Shown here piece after piece: positions 56,617 through 64,000 of a DNA stretch of 64,000 nucleotides. The translations under genes were made by a program, and so were the position numbers. The stretch is taken from contig NZ_CH724160.1 of the NCBI RefSeq assembly GCF_000153045.1, positions 186,001 through 250,000 on the forward strand, written 5' to 3'. Under the pieces are notes generated by a model that saw nothing but the letters and a program-made list of their open reading frames with translations, did no database searches and was not told the origin of the DNA. This DNA is from Synechococcus sp. WH 5701. Lineage in GTDB: Bacteria > Cyanobacteriota > Cyanobacteriia > PCC-6307 > Cyanobiaceae. Position 1 is the first letter of the stretch, and each line of letters starts with the position of its first letter.

Positions 56617-57425
56617 AGCACCGTGACGGCCTCCCCCTGCTCCTGCAGGGGGGCGCGGATGGCCAGGAGCTGCTCCAGAAACGGCTCGACCCGGTGGAGG
56701 GGCACCATGTTCGGCCCATCGCTGAGGCCCTGGTCGGGGTCGGGATGCACTTCCATGAACAGGCCATCGATGCCCACCGCGGCCGCTGCCCGCGCCAGGG
56801 GCGCCACGAATTCGCGCTGGCCACCGCTGCTGCTGCCGCGACCCCCAGGCTGCTGCACCGAATGGGTGGCATCGAAGATCACCGGGCAACCCAGGGCGCG
56901 CAGCTGGGGCAGGCTGCGGAAATCGACGACCAGGGTGTTGTAGCCGAAGCTGGAGCCCCGTTCCGTGAGCCAGAGGTTCTCCACCCCGGCCTCGCGCAGC
57001 TTGGTCACCACCTGGGCCATGTCCCAGGGAGCGAGAAACTGGCCCTTCTTGACGTTGATGGTCTTGTCGGTGCCGCGCACCGCCTCGGCCGCTGCCAGCA
57101 GCAGGTCGGTCTGACGACAGAGGAAGGCGGGAATCTGGAGCACATCCACCACCTCGGCCACCTGGGCCGCCTGCTGGCTTTCGTGGATGTCGGTGAGGAC
57201 CGGCAGGCCGAAGCGCTGCTTCACCTCCTTGAGCACCTCCAGGCCCCCGCTCACCCCGGGGCCACGAAAGGAGCCACCGGAGCTGCGGTTGGCCTTGTCG
57301 AAGCTGGCCTTGAAGATGTAGGTGATGCCCAGCCGCTCGGCGATCGCCTGCATCCGCTCGGCCACCTGGAACACAAGCTCGGGGCTTTCGATCACGCAGG
57401 GGCCGGCGATCAGGGTGAAGCTCAT
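56613..57425 (-). CDS. kdsA: 3-deoxy-8-phosphooctulonate synthase
   Basis: Condenses PEP with arabinose-5-phosphate to KDO-8-phosphate. From the ATG at 57425 ([20 protein letters not shown]) it has 270 residues. Motifs: [109 protein letters not shown] and [21 protein letters not shown] carries the cysteine typical of the metal-dependent KdsA class. It starts 20 bases after the ABC transporter gene and leads into kdsC. Confidence 0.96.
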   Translation of the reverse strand: MSFTLIAGPCVIESPELVFQVAERMQAIAERLGITYIFKASFDKANRSSGGSFRGPGVSGGLEVLKEVKQRFGLPVLTDIHESQQAAQVAEVVDVLQIPAFLCRQTDLLLAAAEAVRGTDKTINVKKGQFLAPWDMAQVVTKLREAGVENLWLTERGSSFGYNTLVVDFRSLPQLRALGCPVIFDATHSVQQPGGRGSSSGGQREFVAPLARAAAAVGIDGLFMEVHPDPDQGLSDGPNMVPLHRVEPFLEQLLAIRAPLQEQGEAVTVL

Positions 57426-57444
57426 GGGGGGAAGGAGGAGGGCG

Positions 57445-59310
57445 TCAGCTGACCAGCTTGCGTTCCAGAGAGGCCAGATCCCGGAAGGTCTCCGACCGCT
57501 GCTGCAGCTCTTCGAAGGTACCGGAGGCCTTGATCCGACCAGCATCGAACTCGTAGATGCGATCACAACGCATCACGGTGCTGAGCCGGTGGGCGATCAC
57601 CACGGTGGTGCAGCGGCGGCCCACCACCTCCAGAGCCTCGATCACCTCGTTCTCGGTGCGGTTGTCGAGGGCGCTGGTGGCCTCATCCAGCAGCAGGAAG
57701 CGGGCGCGGCGGAAGAAGGCTCTCGCCAGGGCCAGACGCTGACGCTGGCCGCCGGAGAGCTGCAGACCGTTCTCCCCCACGGGCGTGTGCAGCCCATAGG
57801 GCATCTCACTGACGAATTCCGCCAGCTGGGCGGCATGCAGAGCATCCCAGACCTCGTCAGTGTCGACGGTCATCTCGGACAGACCGAAGGCCACGTTCTC
57901 GAGAATGCTGGCATCGAGCAGGTTGATGAACTGCGGCACCTGGGCACAGCAGGCCTGCCAGGCCGGAATGTCCAGATCATTCACAGGGATGCCGTCGAGT
58001 TCAAGGCAGCCCGGGTGTGGATGAAGCAGTCCCAGCAGCAGGTGGGCGGTGGTGGTTTTGCCGCTGCCGGTGGAGCCCACCAGGGCGATGCGGGAGCCCA
58101 CCGGGATCGAGAGGCTCACCCCGCGCAGCACGGGCTCATGACTGCCCGGATAGCTGTACCAGGCGTCGCGCAGACGGATCGTGCGGGTGGGGAAGATGCC
58201 CTCGGGGCTGGGCACCCCGGGGGTCAGGAGAGTGGGCCGGTCCTTGGGCAGGTTGAGGTATTCAAGCGTCTTTTCCATCACCGGCAGGCCGCCGCGCAGC
58301 TGGGTGAGAGCCGAGAAGAAGTCCTGCAGGGGGGGGGTGAGCCGCAGGGCAACCACCGCGAGGGTGGAGAGGAAGGGAATGATCTGGATGATGCGGTCGC
58401 GATCGCCGCTGAGCAGGGCCGGCACGGCGCCCACCGCAAAGATCAGCGTGATCCCGAACGGCTCGATCAGCATCCGCGGCAGCGTGGGCAGCAGCTCGGA
58501 GGCCCAGGAATATTGCTTGGCCTTCTCGCCGGTCGACACGAAGGCGTCGCGGAAAAAGCTCTCGGAACCCGTGAGCCGGATGTCGCGGATGGAGCCCAGC
58601 GACTCCATCAGGATGTGGGCGCTGCGCGACTCGAGCCGAAGTTTCTGTTTGGAGGCATGGCGCAGATAGGGGGTGATCACCAGCGACAGGGTGAGATAGG
58701 CCCCCACCAGCGAACTGATCAGGATCACAGCCAGCCAGCGGCCCACCACCAGCACCCCGAAAGAAAGAAGGAGGATCGAGAAGATGCTGCCCACCATGCG
58801 CAGCAGGGGATTGACCACCGAATTGGAGGTCTTCTTGATATGGCTCAGCAGCAGGGTGGAGAGCTTGGCCGTGCTTTTCGAGAGATGGAATTCATAGCTC
58901 TGGGCCAAGACCCTGGAGTGAATCAGGTTGCAGAGATCGATCCAGATCTTGGCCGTGAGGCGCTGCTGGAAGAACTGCAGACCCACCTTGGAGAAGGACC
59001 CAACCCAGGAGAGGGCAATCAGAAGCAAGATCAGCCAGAGGCTCTGATCAACCGGGTTGCCCCCGAAGACCTTCACGCCGGGGAGGGTGTTGGGGAGCTT
59101 GCTGCCCACCAGCGCACCCATCAGCCGGCCCACCAGCGCCACGGTGGCCAGATCGATCAGGCCAGGAATGATCGAGAGGGGTAGCAGCACCTTCAAAGCG
59201 CGCATGCGCTCCGGCGGCAGGTAAGCCAGCAGGCTGCGCAGCTGGGACACCGTTCTGCTGCGCATGCGCGGCATCGATCGAAGCGGAGATCCCAGCGACG
59301 CTGAACCCAT
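57445..59310 (-). CDS. ABC transporter, fused permease and ATPase (exporter type)
   Basis: A 621-residue half-transporter with an N-terminal six-helix type-1 exporter domain ([60 protein letters not shown]) and a C-terminal nucleotide-binding domain. Walker A is [20 protein letters not shown], the signature [19 protein letters not shown], Walker [20 protein letters not shown], and the H-loop [11 protein letters not shown]. It resembles MsbA and lipid-linked glycan exporters. Position next to KDO and glycosyltransferase genes suggests flipping of a lipid-linked glycan. Several ATG starts lie close together. Confidence 0.9.
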   Translation of the reverse strand: MGSASLGSPLRSMPRMRSRTVSQLRSLLAYLPPERMRALKVLLPLSIIPGLIDLATVALVGRLMGALVGSKLPNTLPGVKVFGGNPVDQSLWLILLLIALSWVGSFSKVGLQFFQQRLTAKIWIDLCNLIHSRVLAQSYEFHLSKSTAKLSTLLLSHIKKTSNSVVNPLLRMVGSIFSILLLSFGVLVVGRWLAVILISSLVGAYLTLSLVITPYLRHASKQKLRLESRSAHILMESLGSIRDIRLTGSESFFRDAFVSTGEKAKQYSWASELLPTLPRMLIEPFGITLIFAVGAVPALLSGDRDRIIQIIPFLSTLAVVALRLTPPLQDFFSALTQLRGGLPVMEKTLEYLNLPKDRPTLLTPGVPSPEGIFPTRTIRLRDAWYSYPGSHEPVLRGVSLSIPVGSRIALVGSTGSGKTTTAHLLLGLLHPHPGCLELDGIPVNDLDIPAWQACCAQVPQFINLLDASILENVAFGLSEMTVDTDEVWDALHAAQLAEFVSEMPYGLHTPVGENGLQLSGGQRQRLALARAFFRRARFLLLDEATSALDNRTENEVIEALEVVGRRCTTVVIAHRLSTVMRCDRIYEFDAGRIKASGTFEELQQRSETFRDLASLERKLVS

Positions 59311-59346
59311 TCCCCTTCGACGGTATGTGACCGAATCCGACCGGGG

Positions 59347-60399
59347 TCAGCGGGACAGCCAGCCCTGCAAGCGCCCCAACCGCTGCCGCCAGCTCAGACG
59401 CCAGGTTGGAAGTGAGCGCAGGGGCGGCTCGCCGGAGCCTGCCGTGCCCCCCGGATTCTGGCCCAACAGACGATCCCAGTGCTGATCGATCAGCTCCAGC
59501 GCCTCGGCCCAGCGCCGCAGCAGCTCGGTCTCCCCGCAGGTCTCCAGCAAAGCCGCCAAGCGCTGCGGCTCGGCCCGCCAGGCCTGAGGATCCGCCGCCG
59601 CCGCACTGATTCGCTCCAAGTCGGCCCCGAGGGTGCCGCAACCGATCTGATGACCCAGGATTCCAGGATCGAGAAAATCGGCCAGGGCATGGTTGAGGCT
59701 GCTGAACACCACACAACGGCAGGCCATCGCCTCCAGCGGCGGCAGGCCGAAGCCCTCGCTCACCCCGCGGCCGCGCCAGTAGTCGGCGGAGTCATAGAGC
59801 ACGACGCGGCTGCGGTTGAACAGCTCCACCAGGTCGTCCACCCAGCCCCGCTGCACCTCCACGCGCAGACCCCGCCGCCGCAGGGCCGGCACCAGGGCCT
59901 CAAGCACGTAGGCACTGGTCTTCCGGGCCTGCACCAGCACGTCGATGTCGCGCTCCAGGCCACGATCGACCCAATGGGGCTCAAGGGCGTTGGGCACCAG
60001 GAGCAGCGGGTTGCGGGGCGCCCGATCGCCCCAGTAACCCAGGGTGTTGCCGCTCACCGCCAGCACGGGTACGCCGGGTGGGAGATCGAAGCCGTAACCA
60101 CTGCTGTGGGCGTGATAAGCCACCGCCCGGCCCTTGAGCTGGCCCAGCAGTTTCGGCACATCGAAACCCCAGCTCACGACCCAGAGGGCCGTGCCCGGCA
60201 GCGGCTCGTGGCGCAGCAGATCGCTCAAGTAGGGGCGCTCGGGTTCCCGCTGGCGGTAGGTGACCACCTCGGTAGGCCGCAGCTGCGCCGTCAGGCGGGC
60301 CGTCTGCAGTTCCACCTGCAGGCCTCCGCAGCGGAAGCGGCCGGTGGTACCGGGCACCAGAAAGCGGAGGGGTCGCAAAGAAGCCGGCTCGATCGCCAA
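59347..60399 (-). CDS. GT4-like glycosyltransferase
   Basis: A 350-residue GT-B protein. Visible: FLVPGTTGRFRCGGLQVELQ, VVSWGFDVPKLLGQLKGRAV, AYHAHSSGYGFDLPPGVPV, AVSGNTLGYWGDRAPRNPLL, VPNALEPHWVDRGLERDIDV and the E-x7-E motif in SEGFGLPPLEAMACRCVVF. The start is a TTG at 60399, 33 bases after the heme oxygenase stop. It precedes the ABC transporter on the same strand and may be part of that operon. Confidence 0.85.
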   Translation of the reverse strand: MAIEPASLRPLRFLVPGTTGRFRCGGLQVELQTARLTAQLRPTEVVTYRQREPERPYLSDLLRHEPLPGTALWVVSWGFDVPKLLGQLKGRAVAYHAHSSGYGFDLPPGVPVLAVSGNTLGYWGDRAPRNPLLLVPNALEPHWVDRGLERDIDVLVQARKTSAYVLEALVPALRRRGLRVEVQRGWVDDLVELFNRSRVVLYDSADYWRGRGVSEGFGLPPLEAMACRCVVFSSLNHALADFLDPGILGHQIGCGTLGADLERISAAAADPQAWRAEPQRLAALLETCGETELLRRWAEALELIDQHWDRLLGQNPGGTAGSGEPPLRSLPTWRLSWRQRLGRLQGWLSR

Positions 60400-60432
60400 A
60401 GACTCTGGCTCAGGCCATGACCGGCCCGGACC

Positions 60433-61146
60433 TCAGGCCGCGACGGCTTCGGTGCTGCCGGTGCGCTGGCGACGGGTGAGGAACCCGAAGAGCACCTTGC
60501 CGATGGCCGCCACCAGGTTGCCCTCCAGCTCCTGGAACATCACCATGTTGAGGTGGAAGGCATGGTTGGCCTCCGCCACGATGCGATCGGCCATGGCCTG
60601 ATCGATCGGCAGCTGATCAAGGCTGGTGCGGTAGTTGGCCTTGAATCCCTTCTCATCGGGGATGGCGTCGAACTCATAGAACCTCAGGCCATCGTGATCG
60701 CCCAGATTCATCGCCTTCTGGGCGATGTTCTTGAGGATCTGTCCTCCGGAGAGATCACCGATGTAGCGGGTGTAGTGGTGACCAACCAGCAGCTCAGGGG
60801 ATTCGGCTGCCACCTGATGCAGACGAGCCACGTAGGCCTCGGCGCCGGGGGTGGGGCTCACCTGCTGACGCCAGTCGGAGCCGAAGTAGAAGGCCAGGTC
60901 GGCCTCCAGGGCTCCGCGGCGGTTGAGGGCATCGCTGGCGATCGGGCCCACGACGGGGTGGCCCTTGAGCTTGCCGATCTCCTCTTCCATCGCGCTGTAC
61001 ACGAAGTAGAGGTCGGCCACCAGCTTGCGGTAGCTGATCTTGTCGACCACCCCCTTGAGGAAGCAGGTCACGAAGCCGGTGTTCTCGGCCATCGTGTGCG
61101 CTTTCTTGGTTCCTTCGCGCAATTGGGACGCCAGATCGACAGCCAT
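60433..61146 (-). CDS. ho1: heme oxygenase (biliverdin-forming)
   Basis: Opens heme to biliverdin, the first step to phycobilins. The 237-residue cyanobacterial HO has LREGTKKAHTMAENTGFVTC with the proximal heme histidine, VADLYFVYSAMEEEIGKLKG, LVGHHYTRYIGDLSGGQILK and FHLNMVMFQELEGNLVAAIG. It is intact and normal in length. It is not functionally linked to the glycan genes downstream. Confidence 0.97.
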   Translation of the reverse strand: MAVDLASQLREGTKKAHTMAENTGFVTCFLKGVVDKISYRKLVADLYFVYSAMEEEIGKLKGHPVVGPIASDALNRRGALEADLAFYFGSDWRQQVSPTPGAEAYVARLHQVAAESPELLVGHHYTRYIGDLSGGQILKNIAQKAMNLGDHDGLRFYEFDAIPDEKGFKANYRTSLDQLPIDQAMADRIVAEANHAFHLNMVMFQELEGNLVAAIGKVLFGFLTRRQRTGSTEAVAA

Positions 61147-61225
61147 CTCAGCCGGGGTGCTGTTTGTACGGAACAGTCAAAGTAGGGCTGATTGTGGACG
61201 GGAGTCCCGCATTGGTTGCGAAGGT

Positions 61226-61678
61226 TTAAGCGGCCTGCTCCTGCTGATCCGGGTCGCGGGCCAGCAGGGTGAACAGCTCACGGCAGACCTGCTGCAGCTT
61301 CTCCACCACGTCGGGCCGGGGCAGGTTCGGGCCGCTTGGGCACCAGTCGCCCACCGTGGCCAGCCGCCACTGCTCCCCCTGGAAGGTCATGCCGCTGAGC
61401 ACCACCCCCAGCAGCCGCGGTGGTCCCTGCTCGGGCGCAGGAGCCGCCGCGAGGCGCAGCTGCATCAGCAGGCTGCGGCATTGCAACCGCGGGCTCCAGC
61501 CCGGGAAATGGAAAGCCAGGTCCACCGACTCCTCCTCCTCGAAGTGACGGGTCACCGGGTCGTCACGCCAGGGCGTGAGGTTGGCCCTGGCATCAGGGAA
61601 ATGACGCCGGAACAGGCCGGCCGCGGAGGCGATGGCCTGGGCCATCTCCGGACTGCGGGCCAGGTCTGCCGCATTCAT
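61226..61678 (-). CDS. conserved hypothetical protein
   Basis: A 150-residue soluble protein from the ATG at 61678. It has AQAIASAAGLFRRHFPDARA, FEEEESVDLAFHFPGWSPRL, CRSLLMQLRLA, LSGMTFQGEQWRLATVGDW and a C-terminal helix VVEKLQQVCRELFTLLARD. I do not recognise the family. Strong GC-rich coding character and a sensible start suggest a real gene. It is separated from the heme oxygenase gene by about 80 bases on the same strand. Confidence 0.65.
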   Translation of the reverse strand: MNAADLARSPEMAQAIASAAGLFRRHFPDARANLTPWRDDPVTRHFEEEESVDLAFHFPGWSPRLQCRSLLMQLRLAAAPAPEQGPPRLLGVVLSGMTFQGEQWRLATVGDWCPSGPNLPRPDVVEKLQQVCRELFTLLARDPDQQEQAA

Positions 61679-61835
61679 GGCGTTTCCCCTGAGCAGAAGT
61701 GCGGATCGGGCTGAACCTAGGCTCACCCCACCGAACCCATGCTGCAGCGTGCCGACGGCCGCTGCAGGACATGGTCGGCGGATGACCACGGGTTTTCCCG
61801 GTTTGTCCTGAATCACGTCGCATGATCTGCCGCCG

Positions 61836-63281
61836 ATGGCGTCCACCCCAGCTCCCGCCTACGACCAGCTGACCCCCCCCAGCAGCGGCACAGCCATCCG
61901 CTTCGAGAACGGCCTGCCGGTGGTGCCGAACGACCCGATCATTCCCTTCATCCGCGGCGATGGCACCGGAGTGGACATCTGGCCCGCGACCCAGCGGGTG
62001 CTGGATGCGGCGGTGGCCAAGGCCTACGGCGGCGAGCGCCGCATCGAGTGGTTCAAGGTCTACGCCGGCGATGAGGCCTGCGACCTCTACGGCACCTATC
62101 AGTACCTGCCCCAGGACACCCTGACCGCCATCGAGCAATACGGCGTGGCGATCAAGGGGCCGCTCACCACCCCGATCGGTGGCGGTATCCGCTCGCTGAA
62201 CGTGGCCCTGCGCCAGATTTTCGATCTCTATTGCTGCGTGCGCCCCTGCCGCTACTACGCCGGCACCCCCAGCCCCCACAAGCGGCCCCAGGACCTGGAC
62301 GTGGTGGTGTACAGGGAGAACACCGAAGACATCTACATGGGGATCGAGTGGGAAGCCACTGATCCGGTCTGCGTGGAGCTGATCGCCCATCTCAACGACA
62401 CAGTGATCCCGGCCAACGGCAAGCTCGGCAAGCGCCGCATCCCCGATGGCTCCGGCATCGGCATCAAGCCGGTGAGCAAGGCCGGCACCCAGCGCCATGT
62501 GCGCAAGGCGATCCAGCACGCCCTGGGCCTGGAGGGCAGCAAGCGCCACGTGACCCTGGTTCACAAGGGGAACATCATGAAGTTCACCGAAGGGGCATTC
62601 CGCGACTGGGGCTATGAGCTGGCCACAAGCGAATTCCGCGGTCAGTGCATCACGGAACGGGAGAGTTGGATCCTCGGCAACCTGGAGGAGAAGCCGGGCC
62701 TGAGCATCGAGGACAACGCCCGGCTGATCGAGCCCGGTTACGACAGCCTCACCCCCGAAAAGAAGGCGGCGGTGGACACCGAGGTGAAGGAGGTGCTGGC
62801 CGCCATCGGCGAAAGCCACGGCAATGGTCAGTGGAAATCGATGGTGATGGTCGACGACCGCATCGCCGACAGCATCTTCCAGCAGATTCAGACCCGGCCC
62901 CAGGAGTATTCAGTGCTCTGCACCCTCAACCTCAACGGCGACTACATCTCCGATGCAGCCGCTGCCGTGGTGGGCGGCCTGGGCATGGCGCCGGGGGCCA
63001 ACATCGGCGACAGCGCCGCCATCTTCGAGGCCACGCACGGTACCGCGCCGAAGCATGCGGGCCTCGATCGGATCAATCCAGGTTCGGTGATCCTCTCTGG
63101 CGTGATGATGCTGGAGTTCATGGGCTGGCAGGAAGCCGCCGATCTGATCACCCAAGGCATCAGCGCTGCGATCGCCAGCGGCCAGGTCACCTATGACCTG
63201 GCCAGACTGATGGAACCTCGGGTGGAGCCGGTCAGTTGCTCCGGCTTCGCCGAGGCAGTGATCGGCCACTTCGATCCCTGA
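61836..63281 (+). CDS. icd: isocitrate dehydrogenase, NADP-dependent
   Basis: Oxidative decarboxylation of isocitrate to 2-oxoglutarate, the carbon skeleton for nitrogen assimilation. The 481-residue protein includes [114 protein letters not shown] and [20 protein letters not shown]. It is long for bacterial Icd, as in other cyanobacteria. Divergent from the hypothetical gene upstream. Confidence 0.97.
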   Translation: MASTPAPAYDQLTPPSSGTAIRFENGLPVVPNDPIIPFIRGDGTGVDIWPATQRVLDAAVAKAYGGERRIEWFKVYAGDEACDLYGTYQYLPQDTLTAIEQYGVAIKGPLTTPIGGGIRSLNVALRQIFDLYCCVRPCRYYAGTPSPHKRPQDLDVVVYRENTEDIYMGIEWEATDPVCVELIAHLNDTVIPANGKLGKRRIPDGSGIGIKPVSKAGTQRHVRKAIQHALGLEGSKRHVTLVHKGNIMKFTEGAFRDWGYELATSEFRGQCITERESWILGNLEEKPGLSIEDNARLIEPGYDSLTPEKKAAVDTEVKEVLAAIGESHGNGQWKSMVMVDDRIADSIFQQIQTRPQEYSVLCTLNLNGDYISDAAAAVVGGLGMAPGANIGDSAAIFEATHGTAPKHAGLDRINPGSVILSGVMMLEFMGWQEAADLITQGISAAIASGQVTYDLARLMEPRVEPVSCSGFAEAVIGHFDP

Positions 63282-63311
63282 GCACCGGCTCCAGCGCCCC
63301 GGCTCCCAGCG

Positions 63312-64000
63312 ATGACCGTCACCCAGCCCGACCATCCATTCCTGCGGACGGCCAGCGCGCTCGCCACCGACCCCTGCATCCACTGCGGCTTCTGCCTGCC
63401 GAGTTGTGCCAGCTACCGGGTGCTGGGGTCCGAGATGGATTCACCCCGCGGGCGGATCCACATGCTCAAGGCGATCGATCGCGGTGAACTGAGCCTCGAC
63501 GCCACCGTGGCGGGCCATTTCGACAGCTGCCTGGGCTGCCTGGCCTGCGTCTCGGCCTGCCCCTCCGGGGTGCGCTACGACGAGCTGATCGCCGCCACCC
63601 GGCCGAAGCTGAATGCGCCGGAGCTGCGCAGCCCCTGGCAGCGCAGTTTCCGGGCGCTGCTGTTCCAGCTCCTGCCCTACCCCGCGCGCCTGCGGGCGCT
63701 GCTGCAACCCCTGCGCCTCTATGCGGGCACCCCCCTGCAGGACTTCGCCCGCCGCAGCGGTTTTACCCGCCTGCTCGGCCCGCAGCTGGAGGCGATGGAG
63801 CGGCTGCTGCCGGCGCTGCAACCCGAGGCCTTCCAGCCCTCGGCACCGGCGCTGATCCCTGCCCAGGGCGCCCGCCGTTACCGGGTAGGGCTGGTCACGG
63901 GCTGCGTGCAGCGGCTGTTTGATCCGGCGGTGAACCACGCGGCGATCGAGCTGCTCAGTGCCAACGGCATCGAGGTGGTGATCCCTCCCGATCAGAACTG
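63312..64000 (+). CDS. glcF: glycolate-oxidase-type iron-sulfur subunit, partial
   Basis: (Fe-S)-binding protein of the GlcF/CCG-domain type, probably the electron-transfer partner of glycolate dehydrogenase in photorespiration. From the ATG at 63312 about 229 residues are in the window and the frame runs off the end. Two cluster motifs are clear: DPCIHCGFCLPSCASYRVLG and CLGCLACVSACPSGVRYDEL. A first CCG-domain region begins near LVTGCVQRLFDPAVNHAAIE. It lies 30 bases after icd on the same strand. Whether it is glcF or another respiratory Fe-S subunit cannot be settled from this part. Confidence 0.88.
   Translation, partial: MTVTQPDHPFLRTASALATDPCIHCGFCLPSCASYRVLGSEMDSPRGRIHMLKAIDRGELSLDATVAGHFDSCLGCLACVSACPSGVRYDELIAATRPKLNAPELRSPWQRSFRALLFQLLPYPARLRALLQPLRLYAGTPLQDFARRSGFTRLLGPQLEAMERLLPALQPEAFQPSAPALIPAQGARRYRVGLVTGCVQRLFDPAVNHAAIELLSANGIEVVIPPDQN

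Overview
The window is chromosomal DNA of a GC-rich picocyanobacterium of the Synechococcus/Cyanobium type. Photosystem genes (psbK, psaC), a cyanobacterial heme oxygenase, several cyanobacteria-restricted small families (DUF3155, DUF3181, DUF3188, DUF4079, DUF1997) and tightly packed, often overlapping genes all point that way. No ribosomal RNA, CRISPR array, prophage or intact transposon was seen.

Left part (1-28.9 kb) is mostly core metabolism. It holds glyA (cut by the window start), tRNA-Arg(ACG), murJ, sfsA, an ammonium transporter, ispH, purH, an alpha/beta hydrolase, a sensor histidine kinase, cobS, tgt-psbK, a WecG/TagA-type glycosyltransferase, a large GH15-like protein broken by a G-tract frameshift, a Gfo/Idh/MocA oxidoreductase, glmS with a CNNM/CBS protein, psaC, acpP-fabF, transketolase and a GT2-GtrA glycosyltransferase. 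The psbK terminator lies inside the 3' coding sequence of the convergent glycosyltransferase gene.

Middle part (28.9-39.4 kb) begins with an AT-richer, gene-poor island of about 2 kb. It carries a dead phytanoyl-CoA-dioxygenase-like gene with a TAG where tryptophan is expected. Next come thiC (one-base frameshift) under a TPP riboswitch, a HEAT-repeat gene, a tightly coupled ruvB-TPR-M20-DUF3188 operon, smpB, kdsD and kdsB.

Right part (38.6-60.4 kb) is dominated by surface-glycan genes. kdsD, kdsB, kdsC and kdsA supply activated KDO. Around them are at least six glycosyltransferases, two proteins with motifs like bacterial sialyltransferases (D/E-D/E-G and HP), two tandem EpsG-like membrane proteins, a polytopic membrane protein carrying an in-frame G11 tract, and an ABC exporter. 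No KDO transferase that I recognise (waaA type) lies in the window. Housekeeping genes (uvrD/pcrA, cca) are interspersed.

The right end holds heme oxygenase, a small unknown protein, NADP isocitrate dehydrogenase and the start of a glycolate-oxidase-type iron-sulfur protein (glcF, cut by the window end).

Two genes (GH15-like and thiC) are broken by single-base changes in homopolymer runs. Sequencing error is therefore a serious alternative to real pseudogenisation for both.
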